Assembly: GCA_002483085.1 (NCBI GenBank)
Contig: DLHF01000072.1
Location: 62,001-126,000 of the forward strand
DNA: 64,000 bases
DNA from: Ignavibacteria bacterium UBA7675
GTDB taxonomy: Bacteria; Bacteroidota; Ignavibacteria; Kapaibacteriales; UB7675
Direction of reading: 5' to 3'
Shown: positions 1-7,132 of the stretch, in pieces
Layout of the letters: every line of letters begins with the position of its first letter
Position numbering within the stretch: the first letter of the stretch is position 1
Program-made: the position numbers and the translations under genes
Notes under the pieces: model-generated
Told to the model about the DNA's origin: nothing
What the model saw: only the letters and a program-made list of their open reading frames with translations
Database searches by the model: none

Positions 1-69
1 TTTGTTGGCGTCGGCGTTGATATTGAACTGAAGCGCCTGCTCAATGGCAGAACCGATTATTCTCGACAT
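1..69 (-). CDS. N-terminal fragment of an unidentified protein
   Basis: An ATG at 69-67 opens a 23-codon frame that runs off the left edge, beginning MSRIIGSAIEQALQ. The stretch is too short to assign a family. The IEQALxxxINA pattern is faintly like the start of ferritins, but this is only an impression. A possible promoter on this strand is TACCTTTA at 114-107, one base from the Bacteroidota -7 consensus. The intergenic sequence on its upstream side holds nothing else and leads into the tetR promoter. Confidence 0.4.
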   Translation of the reverse strand, partial: MSRIIGSAIEQALQFNINADANK

Positions 70-219
70 AGCACAACAATTGGTAAGAGGAACTGCATCA
101 AAGCATTAAAGGTACGGAATTTTTCTGAAACTGTGGGAAGGAAATACGCGCAGTTTCGGCGCTTTTTGCAACCCAGCGGGTTTTAAGAGCATACCCCATG
201 CACTCTATGAAAAATTCTC

Positions 220-266
220 TTGCAAAGTTTAAATAACATGTGTTATATTTACAGCGTTATATAACG
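220..266 (+). promoter_or_regulatory. tetR promoter with two palindromic operator candidates
   Basis: TTG at 220-222 and TATATTTA at 244-251 are 21 bases apart and resemble a Bacteroidota -33/-7 pair. TAACATGTGTTA (234-245) lies between and into them, and the perfect 12-bp palindrome CGTTATATAACG (255-266) follows near the expected start of transcription. The TAAC-N4-GTTA half-site layout recurs at 1112-1123 before the next gene. This fits autoregulation by the TetR protein encoded downstream. Confidence 0.5.
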
Positions 267-340
267 TACTCGTTTTTAAAATAAGACCGTTAGCGGTAGG
301 TAGTATGGACATCGGTGTGTAGAGCTCAGCTACGGCATGG

Positions 341-420
341 GCGCTTCTGTCTCCGAACTCCCGTCTGGCCTCTGCACCGCGCTGCACAGCCGCCGCGTGT
401 TGTTCTGCCCGCCGTCCGCG
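341..420 (+). repeat. dispersed intergenic repeat, partial copy R1
   Basis: This stretch shares the block CTGCACCGCGCTGCAC followed by CCGCCGCGTGT with the fuller copies at 33855, 45371 and 50629. Only the 5' half of the element is recognisable. It lies in the roughly 250-base leader between the tetR promoter and the chosen tetR start; the open frame continues upstream through it, but that translation looks nothing like TetR. Confidence 0.55.
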
Positions 421-514
421 TATTGTTCTGCGTGGCAGAATGCAGCGTGCACAGCTCTGCCACGAACTTCTTTATCAGCGGAGATGGCAGCCCACTCCGG
501 CAATTTATATTGAT

Positions 515-1090
515 ATGCCTCCTACAGTCACATTTACTAAAGAACTTATCGTAAAGACAGCCTGCGATCTTGTAGAGGAACAGGGCTGGGAAATGCTCAC
601 GGCGCGCAATGTGGCCGCCCGCTTGTCGTCGTCCACAGCTCCTATCTATAGCTGCTTTGCGTCTATCCAAGAGCTCCAGCAAACTGTCATCGACAGCGCG
701 CGCGACGTGATGATAAAGTGCACATACACAGCATACACAGAGCGCCCGTTTCTGAACCAGGGTACGGGAATTGTCGTATTCGCCCGCGAACACCGGGAAT
801 ACTTCCGGCTTCTGTTTTTATCAGACAAAGCGCCAAAGCTCATTCCCGACCTCTACAGCCAGGTGCTGCACGATATGCAGCACGATGATCGCTTCAAGGG
901 CTTTACCGACGAAGAATGTGCAACGATCTTCAACAAACTCTGGATGCTAGCTATCGGCATGGCTACCCTCGCATTCAACCGCCAACTGCCTGATAACTCT
1001 ACAGAATACATCATCAGTATATTTCTGGAAACCGGTTCGCTGATTATTCCCGACGGCATCGCAAAAATTTACGCGCACCGCTCTATGTGA
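515..1090 (+). CDS. TetR/AcrR family transcriptional regulator
   Basis: This 191-residue protein has an N-terminal helix-turn-helix (about residues 5-55: TACDLVEEQGWEMLTARNVA, then a recognition helix around SSSTAPIYSCF) and a helical C-terminal ligand-binding domain. Length and layout are typical of TetR repressors that bind DNA as dimers and release it on ligand binding. I chose the ATG at 515 because the longer frame from 440 adds repeat-derived residues unlike the family. Palindromes at 234-266 and 1112-1123 flank the gene, so it probably represses itself and the hydrolase gene 74 bases downstream. The ligand is unknown. Confidence 0.85.
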   Translation: MPPTVTFTKELIVKTACDLVEEQGWEMLTARNVAARLSSSTAPIYSCFASIQELQQTVIDSARDVMIKCTYTAYTERPFLNQGTGIVVFAREHREYFRLLFLSDKAPKLIPDLYSQVLHDMQHDDRFKGFTDEECATIFNKLWMLAIGMATLAFNRQLPDNSTEYIISIFLETGSLIIPDGIAKIYAHRSM

Positions 1091-1111
1091 AAATTTTTTT
1101 ACCCTATTAAA

Positions 1112-1123
1112 TAACGTCTGTTA
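1112..1123. promoter_or_regulatory. operator candidate before the hydrolase gene
   Basis: TAACGTCTGTTA has the same TAAC-N4-GTTA arrangement as the site at 234-245 upstream of tetR. It lies 42 bases before the hydrolase ATG. Sharing of the half-sites between the two leaders is the basis for the call. Confidence 0.45.
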
Positions 1124-1164
1124 CACAACAGTGGTTTTATAAAAACAATATTCATAAGTGAACT

Positions 1165-2187
1165 ATGGCAACGTTATCTCAACGCGTGTTGATGTACCTG
1201 TTCTTTGCAGCAACACTGGCAAGCCTCGCCTCCTGCAATAGCAACGCGCTCGACGTCGGCGAACCGGGCAACCTCGTTCCGCACACCGTCGATGAAAACC
1301 CCGATCTCCCCACGCTATCGCTGAATGGCTCACAGTTCCACATCGAGACATTTGGAACGCCCGGCAAGCCGGTGATCGTCTTTCTGCACGGCGGCCCAGG
1401 TGGCGACTACCGCAGCCTTCTGCGCCTACAAGACATGTACAATGGCCACAGCCTTGCCGATAATTATTTCCTTGTGTTTTGGGATCAGCGTGGCGCTGGC
1501 CTCTCGCGCAGGCATGCAAAAAGCGACGTCTCTATCGACATCTACAAAGAAGACCTGCGCCAGATTGTCGAGCACTTTTCGCCCAGCGCGCCAGTCGTGC
1601 TCATCGGGCATTCGTGGGGAGGAATGTACGCCACGGCTTTTATCAATGAATACCCGGCTATGGTGCGGGGCGCCGTTCTGCTCGAATCCGGCCCGCTTAC
1701 CGGGGCACTATACGAAGAAATTAAGACTCGCCTCATCTCGCTCGACTTCTTCTCGGAATGGCTGAATGATTTTGCGTGGAGCCAGCAGTTTATCTCCGCC
1801 GACGACCATGCCCGATGGGACTTCCAGCGCCTGCTCGGTATGAAGCAATCGCAGCCGGAATACTACCAAGACATGAACACCGATCCGGCTCCCTTCTGGC
1901 GATTAGGCGCAGCAGCGAACCAATATATTCTGGAAGATGGCATGGACGACAAGAGCCTGATGACCTACAACTTCGCAGATAAACACCTGCCGGACTTTAC
2001 GACAGAAGTGCTATTCGTAGCAAGCGGCAACAACACAGTGATTGGCCGGGAATTTCAGGAACGGCAGCGGCACTTATACCCACAATCGAGATTAGAGGTT
2101 ATTCCCGGCTGTGGGCACGACCTCCAGTGGAAAAAGCCAGCCGAATGTGTAGTTGCTATTAGAACATATCTCAACACTCTTCCCTAA
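1165..2187 (+). CDS. alpha/beta-hydrolase lipoprotein, prolyl aminopeptidase-like
   Basis: A 340-residue protein with a lipoprotein signal (hydrophobic residues 8-22, lipobox LASC, Cys24), so it should be an envelope lipoprotein. HGGPGG at about residue 75 is the oxyanion signature of the proline iminopeptidase group. GHSWGG carries nucleophile Ser150, and GCGHD carries His318. The usual acid position after the sixth strand reads SGNNTV (residues 287-292), where an Asp is expected in GxxD, so the triad acid is either displaced or missing. The family cleaves small peptides or esters; the substrate is not evident. The TetR gene just upstream and the shared operator motif suggest induction by a small molecule. 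Confidence 0.8.
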   Translation: MATLSQRVLMYLFFAATLASLASCNSNALDVGEPGNLVPHTVDENPDLPTLSLNGSQFHIETFGTPGKPVIVFLHGGPGGDYRSLLRLQDMYNGHSLADNYFLVFWDQRGAGLSRRHAKSDVSIDIYKEDLRQIVEHFSPSAPVVLIGHSWGGMYATAFINEYPAMVRGAVLLESGPLTGALYEEIKTRLISLDFFSEWLNDFAWSQQFISADDHARWDFQRLLGMKQSQPEYYQDMNTDPAPFWRLGAAANQYILEDGMDDKSLMTYNFADKHLPDFTTEVLFVASGNNTVIGREFQERQRHLYPQSRLEVIPGCGHDLQWKKPAECVVAIRTYLNTLP

Positions 2188-2218
2188 TTTTTTCTTCTTA
2201 CAGCAGTAGGAAACACTC

Positions 2219-2893
2219 ATGCACATATACAGACTTTTCATCCTCGTCCCCGCGCTGATACTGGCGTTTTCTGAGCTCTTTGCACAGCCCATCAATATCT
2301 CGTCGGTAACAGCACACGAACAGCGCATCTACGCCCAGTTTGGGCTCGACGACGCGTTCACAGCCACGCTTGGCTACTTGTATGCCCTGCCTATCGGTTC
2401 GCAGGAACAGCCGCTTATCCTTTCCACCGAGCTTGCGCTTCCCGTCGCCGAGTTCGACCTCCGCGACTACCGCACAGCCATCAGCGCCAGGTACACGGCG
2501 CTGCGGCACGACAACATCGCGGCTACAGCGGGCGTGGGTATTGTAGCACGCGGCACAGACAACGATATTTTCAGCGCCTTTAACATCGGCGCACGCGCCG
2601 AGATGGAGCTCGGCTACTACGCCGATGGCTGGTTTGCGGGCACAAGTGTACAATACGACAAAACATTAGCCAGCCACATCACCAACAGCGACTGGTACCG
2701 CACCTACTTTTTCCAAGAAGCAAAGGACGGCTGGTACGGCTCCACAGGCGGGAATTTCACCTACAGCCTGCTCGGCGGCTTCGCCGTTGACCGCTCGGAA
2801 CTTACGCTTCAGGCGGGTTTCAGCACGACCGAGCACTTCCACCTGCCGTTGTTGTCCTGGCACGGCACACTTGGCTACAGCTATCGCATATAG
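2219..2893 (+). CDS. secreted protein of unknown function, possible outer-membrane barrel
   Basis: 224 residues starting with a clear signal peptide (MHIYRLFILVPALILAFSEL, cleavage near FAQ). The mature part alternates polar and hydrophobic residues in strands, ends in the aromatic GTLGYSYRI, and is rich in Gly and Tyr, which is compatible with a small beta-barrel. I recognise no family. It begins 31 bases after the hydrolase stop, so it is probably co-transcribed with it and under the same TetR control. Confidence 0.65.
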   Translation: MHIYRLFILVPALILAFSELFAQPINISSVTAHEQRIYAQFGLDDAFTATLGYLYALPIGSQEQPLILSTELALPVAEFDLRDYRTAISARYTALRHDNIAATAGVGIVARGTDNDIFSAFNIGARAEMELGYYADGWFAGTSVQYDKTLASHITNSDWYRTYFFQEAKDGWYGSTGGNFTYSLLGGFAVDRSELTLQAGFSTTEHFHLPLLSWHGTLGYSYRI

Positions 2894-3009
2894 AAGCTGG
2901 CACCAGAGAAGCTATCAAGTACCGCCACAGGAGGAAAGCGGATCGATCTCCTGTGGCACACGCCCGGCATTGCGCGGCGCAGTTCTCTATACAATTCACT
3001 CTGCACCGA

Positions 3010-3161
3010 GGGCTTGGCCTCCGCACCGCGCTGCACAACTGATGCGTGTTTACCAGCCTTCAGCGCCCGGCATTGCGCGGGTACAGTGCGAACAGCACAC
3101 CGGCGGATGTGCGACCGGTGATAGCAGCTATCAGCACGAACTCCACGCCCGTGCCACAACA
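3010..3161 (+). repeat. dispersed intergenic repeat, copy R2
   Basis: Shares CTCCGCACCGCGCTGCAC, GGATGTGCGACCGGTGA and CCACGCCCGTGCCACA with the copies at 33855, 45371 and 50629, in the same order, but the middle is diverged. It fills much of the 439-base gap before the E1 gene. Confidence 0.65.
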
Positions 3162-3252
3162 TCGCCCCGCGCACTCTGCCAACGCCTGCAGCACCTTCGG
3201 TAGCCAAAGCACACAACAGAATAGCGCACCCCGCCGAGTTCCCGCCAATGGG

Positions 3253-3284
3253 TTCGGTTTTTCCAATTCTTTTGAGTAATTTTG
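3253..3284 (+). promoter_or_regulatory. Bacteroidota-type promoter candidate for E1
   Basis: TTCG (3253-3256), 20 bases, then TAATTTTG (3277-3284), close to the TTTG / TAnnTTTG pair known from Bacteroidota. The -7 box with its flank (TAATTTTGCAG) is identical to that before the deoxyhypusine synthase-like gene. The predicted transcription start is about 40 bases before the E1 ATG. Confidence 0.5.
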
Positions 3285-3332
3285 CAGACTTGAATTCTAA
3301 AAACGAGTGATTTCCTATATATGGAGCTTGTC

Positions 3333-5732
3333 ATGGCAAAAACGGCGACGAAGTCGAAAAAAACAACCGAAAAAGTGGAAGTCAAACCCAAGACAAAAGG
3401 CAAGGCAGCGCAGCCTGCGGCAAGCGTTGCAGAGGTAGCAAAACCAGCAGCACCGAAGCGCGCAGCAGCGAAAAAAACCGCATCTGCGGACGAGCCGAAA
3501 AAAGCGGCACCTACCTCCAATGGCAAAACAGCAGCAGCAAAATCTTCCGGCAATAAAGCTGCTGGCAGCAAAGCACCGCGCAAAGCCAGTGCAAAGAGCC
3601 AAACAGTGATGGCCACTGGCAGCGGGGATGGCGCAATGGACATCAAAGAAGAAGTAGTGGTGAATACGGGCGGAGCGCAATCGCCTGAGCTTTTTGACCC
3701 TACAGGTTTCGACAAAGAAACGATCATCGACTGGTATCGCACGCTGCACCTCGGCAGGCTGCTCGACGAAAAAGCAGGTAAATACCTGAAAATGGCCAAA
3801 GGCTGGTCGTACCACGCCCCCTACGCCGGGCACGATGGCATCCAGCTCGCCATGGGCAAAACATTCCGCCCGAACAAAGATTTTCTCTTCCCTTACTACC
3901 GCGATATGCTCACCTGCTTTGCAGGCGGCATTACTGTGGATGAGATCCTGATGAACGGCCTCAGCAAAGACGCCGACGTAGCCGGGGGCGGACGCCACAT
4001 GAGCAACCACTTCGCCAAACCTTCTATTGGCATCCAGAACGGCTCGTCCTGCACAGGCAACCACTCGCTGCACGCAGTGGGAACAGCACGCGCTATCAGC
4101 AAATACAACGGCGACGAAGTAGCTATCTACTCTGGTGGCGAATCGGCCTGCTCCGAAGGTTACTTCTACGAAGCGATCAACGCAGCATCGCGCGAGCGCC
4201 TGCCCGTGATCTTTGTGATCCAGAACAACCGTTTCGGTATCTCTGTCCCCGTAGAAGAGCAAACGGCTAATGTGCAAGTGTCCGACAACTTCACAGGATT
4301 TAAATACCTGAAAATTATCAACTGCGACGGGCGCAACCCGTTCGACTCCTACCGCGCTATGCAGGAAGCCCGCGATTATGTGCTCTCGGGTGAAGGTCCG
4401 GCAATGGTACATGCAGACTGCGACCGCCTCGGTTCGCATTCCAACTCCGACAACCAGGAGCTGTACCGCGATAAAGAGGAAATCGACGCAATGAAAGTGC
4501 GCGACCCGCTGGTGCGCTACCGTGCGATGGTGCTGAAGCACAACTTCCTAACAGAAGACGAGCTGAAGGCAATTGAAGACGAAAACAAACGCACGCTCAA
4601 CGACGCAGCCGACAGAGTGGAGCCGATGGCCGATCCCGCTCCGGAATCCTACAAAGACTTCCTCCTGCCCGATTCGATTGTGGGCTACAACGATACATCG
4701 GAACAAGGCTACACGAACAATCCCAACGAGCAGCAGCTTACATTGCGCGAAGGTATCAATACCACGCTTATCGAAGAGTTCCGCCGCAATCCCAACACGT
4801 TCCTGTGGGGCCAAGACGTAGCATCAAAGAAAAAGCAGGGTATTTTTAACGTCTGTAAAGGTCTGCTCGACGAGTTTGGCAACGACCGTGTATTTAATGC
4901 ACCTATTGCCGAAGATTCTATCGTAGGTACAGCCAACGGCTTCAGCCGCTACCGCGAAGACATCCGCGTTGTAGTAGAGGGCGCAGAATTTGCCGACTAC
5001 TTCTGGCCTGCAATGGAGCAGCTTATTGAATGCTCGCACGACTACTGGCGCACTCGTGGGCAGTTCTCGCCGAACATTGTTATTCGCCTTGCCAGCGGTG
5101 GCTACATTCAGGGCGGCTTGTACCACTCGCAGAACCTCGATGCAGTGTTTTCGCATTTGCCCGGTATTCGCGTGGTATGCCCTGCCTTTGCCGACGATGC
5201 TGTGGGGCTGATGCGTAATGCCATGCGCTCCAAAGGCGTTACCATGTATTTGGAACCCAAATTCCTGTACAACTACCGCCCTACCTCTGCATCTAAACCA
5301 AGCGATGACTTTATCGTTCCGTTTGGCAAAGCAAAAGTGCGCCGCGAAGGCAGCGACCTCACACTCATCTCCTACGGCAATGCTCTGCACGTGTCGATCC
5401 GAGCACTCGAACAGCTCGAAAAAGAAGGTGCCAACGTATCGGTAGAGCTCATCGACTTGCGTTCGCTTGCTCCGTGGGACAGGCAGACCGTGTTTGAGTC
5501 GGTAAAGAAAACCAATCGCGCAATCGTCGTGCACGAGCACTACCGCAATGTAGGCTTTGGCGGCGAGGTAGCATCGGAAATCGGCGAAGAGCTGTTCAGC
5601 TATTTGGATGCACCTGTGATGCGCGTGGCATCGAAAGATGTACCTGTTGGCTTCGCAAAATCCCTTGAAAGCGCTGTCCTGCTACAGCCGCAAGATGTCG
5701 TGGATGCGATCCGCCGCACGATGAAATACTGA
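3333..5732 (+). CDS. fused 2-oxoacid dehydrogenase E1 (alpha+beta), thiamine-dependent
   Basis: A 799-residue fusion. Residues 1-100 are a Lys/Ala/Pro-rich low-complexity head resembling histone H1 tails. About 115-450 is the E1-alpha ThDP domain and about 470-799 the E1-beta transketolase-type domain. It should perform the decarboxylating first step of a pyruvate or branched-chain 2-oxoacid dehydrogenase complex. Around residues 268-275 the ThDP loop reads GGESACSEG, with Glu270 where the family has the Mg-binding Asp of GDG; the closing NN is present in FVIQNN. E2 and E3 genes are not nearby. An upstream in-frame ATG at 3321 would add four residues. Substrate choice between pyruvate and branched-chain acids cannot be decided by eye. 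Confidence 0.85.
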   Translation: MAKTATKSKKTTEKVEVKPKTKGKAAQPAASVAEVAKPAAPKRAAAKKTASADEPKKAAPTSNGKTAAAKSSGNKAAGSKAPRKASAKSQTVMATGSGDGAMDIKEEVVVNTGGAQSPELFDPTGFDKETIIDWYRTLHLGRLLDEKAGKYLKMAKGWSYHAPYAGHDGIQLAMGKTFRPNKDFLFPYYRDMLTCFAGGITVDEILMNGLSKDADVAGGGRHMSNHFAKPSIGIQNGSSCTGNHSLHAVGTARAISKYNGDEVAIYSGGESACSEGYFYEAINAASRERLPVIFVIQNNRFGISVPVEEQTANVQVSDNFTGFKYLKIINCDGRNPFDSYRAMQEARDYVLSGEGPAMVHADCDRLGSHSNSDNQELYRDKEEIDAMKVRDPLVRYRAMVLKHNFLTEDELKAIEDENKRTLNDAADRVEPMADPAPESYKDFLLPDSIVGYNDTSEQGYTNNPNEQQLTLREGINTTLIEEFRRNPNTFLWGQDVASKKKQGIFNVCKGLLDEFGNDRVFNAPIAEDSIVGTANGFSRYREDIRVVVEGAEFADYFWPAMEQLIECSHDYWRTRGQFSPNIVIRLASGGYIQGGLYHSQNLDAVFSHLPGIRVVCPAFADDAVGLMRNAMRSKGVTMYLEPKFLYNYRPTSASKPSDDFIVPFGKAKVRREGSDLTLISYGNALHVSIRALEQLEKEGANVSVELIDLRSLAPWDRQTVFESVKKTNRAIVVHEHYRNVGFGGEVASEIGEELFSYLDAPVMRVASKDVPVGFAKSLESAVLLQPQDVVDAIRRTMKY

Positions 5733-5754
5733 TAATAACCCATATTCGGCACAA

Positions 5755-5780
5755 CCCTGCGAGACTGCTCGCGGGGTTTG
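5755..5780 (+). terminator. hairpin terminator after E1
   Basis: CCCTGCGAG (5755-5763) pairs with CTCGCGGGG (5768-5776) around a 4-base loop and is followed by a T-rich stretch. It sits between the converging E1 and coiled-coil genes. Downstream, 5793-5820 holds a degenerate copy of a GTAGAGACGCC palindrome also found at 45525. Confidence 0.6.
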
Positions 5781-5845
5781 TCGTTTATAAGCCGTAGAGA
5801 CGCCTTTGCAGGCATCGACGGAATATAGAGCAGAACACGGGATTC

Positions 5846-6715
5846 TTACAGAATAAGAGCGGCAAGTGCGATAAGCATGGCAGTAATGGCAAGGCCAATG
5901 GAGATCGTTCGGAGCGTGGCGATGTTTTTTTCTAATCCTTTTACTTTGTCGCGCAGTTGTTCTACTTCGCGGCGACCGGCGTAGGCACCGAGCGAAGCAT
6001 CTATCGCTGGCAGGGGGGCTGCGTGAGTTGCAATTGTATGCTGAGCCTGAATTGAAAGCTGGGCGTTGAACAGCTTGGTTTCTATACGGTGCTCAGCTTC
6101 TTCGATCATGGTCGTTACAATCTTTGTAGTCTCGTCAACGATGTATTTCGTTTCGGTGACTTTATTCTTAAACTGGTCGATATCGTCCTGCACAAGCCGC
6201 ATCTCGCGTCGATGCAGATCGAGCAGGCCGACCAGCTTATTATCGAGCACCCGAATATCATCTTTTATCTGCTGGAACTGCAAAGCAACTCGGGTCTCGA
6301 AGTGATGATAGCTTTCCTCGGCAATGCGTTTTATCTGATTTTCGCTTGTCCTGATAATTTTTTCAATTTCCTTTTTCTGTGTTTGGAGCACCGAGCTGAG
6401 CTCTTGAAGCGAAGCGCGAGTCTGCTCTATAGTACTCAACTGGTCGTAGAGCGCATTCAGAGTAGAAGCCTTGTGTTCGAGGGTGGAAAGTGCGCTTCGC
6501 ATGGTGTCATCGACTTTCCGGAGGCTCTCTTGTCCGGCAGCATGCACAAAATCACACTCTTCGCGCACCCGTTCTCCCTGGGTCGCAGTAGTGCGTGCAA
6601 GCGTATCAAGCTCTACCATGAGGCGCCCGTAGTCGCGAGCCTGCTCGCGTATCTTATCGAACAGCCCGGCAACTTCTGCGCTTATGGATTTGGATGTAGA
6701 CTCGCCTGTTGACAT
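5846..6715 (-). CDS. coiled-coil protein with C-terminal membrane anchor
   Basis: 289 residues. About residues 20-215 are almost continuous heptad-rich helix with no Pro. A short Ala/Pro linker (about 228-245) precedes a second coil, and residues 268-289 form one hydrophobic span (ISIGLAITAMLIALAALIL) that ends the protein, giving a tail-anchored layout. No catalytic motif is visible. A structural or scaffolding role at the membrane is inference. Its start overlaps the end of the upstream 99-codon gene by 34 bases, implying coupled translation. Confidence 0.65.
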   Translation of the reverse strand: MSTGESTSKSISAEVAGLFDKIREQARDYGRLMVELDTLARTTATQGERVREECDFVHAAGQESLRKVDDTMRSALSTLEHKASTLNALYDQLSTIEQTRASLQELSSVLQTQKKEIEKIIRTSENQIKRIAEESYHHFETRVALQFQQIKDDIRVLDNKLVGLLDLHRREMRLVQDDIDQFKNKVTETKYIVDETTKIVTTMIEEAEHRIETKLFNAQLSIQAQHTIATHAAPLPAIDASLGAYAGRREVEQLRDKVKGLEKNIATLRTISIGLAITAMLIALAALIL

Positions 6716-6981
6716 AATTTTACATATTCTATAAAGAAGCTAAGACTTTCGCACATCTTTTCTAGCAAATACCGTTCTACCTGAGGTATAACTTCGGATG
6801 AACTACTGTAAAGCGCATCGATGATATGGCGCTGGTATTTTTCGTCCCAGTCAAAGCGCCTGCTCATATATTCTTCCAGAAAGGGTGCGAGTTCCCCTAT
6901 CTCGGCAAGCTCATCAAAGATTGTGGAAAACGAGAGCTGCTCCTTTTGCTCAATGTTTGAGGAGTTCTGTTCGTCATTCAT
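6682..6981 (-). CDS. small acidic protein of unknown function
   Basis: 99 residues, helical and acidic, with a phase like FDELAEIGELAPFLEEYMSR and no signal peptide or membrane segment. I do not recognise it. Its last 34 bases overlap the coiled-coil gene in another frame, so the two are probably translated together and may interact. It diverges from the rel gene across a 151-base gap. Confidence 0.55.
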   Translation of the reverse strand: MNDEQNSSNIEQKEQLSFSTIFDELAEIGELAPFLEEYMSRRFDWDEKYQRHIIDALYSSSSEVIPQVERYLLEKMCESLSFFIEYVKLCQQASLHPNP

Positions 6982-7132
6982 ACGGCGGATTCTAAAACCA
7001 GCAAGGCATAATATAAGGAAATCCGTTTTTTATCCGGTAAAGTGCCGAGATCAGCCTAACAGGTTATCGGTTGTTTAGATTAATTCTTGAAAAAACCTCC
7101 ATTTAGAGGTATTTTCTCTGTACAAAGTGAGC

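Noticed and set aside
440..514. Upstream extension of tetR to an ATG at 440
   Set aside because: The added 25 residues do not resemble a TetR N-terminus, and the segment follows directly on the dispersed repeat; the ATG at 515 puts the helix-turn-helix at the usual distance.
3315..4541. Long minus-strand open frame opposite the E1 gene (about 408 codons)
   Set aside because: Cys/Phe/Arg/Val-rich translation with no motif, entirely inside a well-supported gene.
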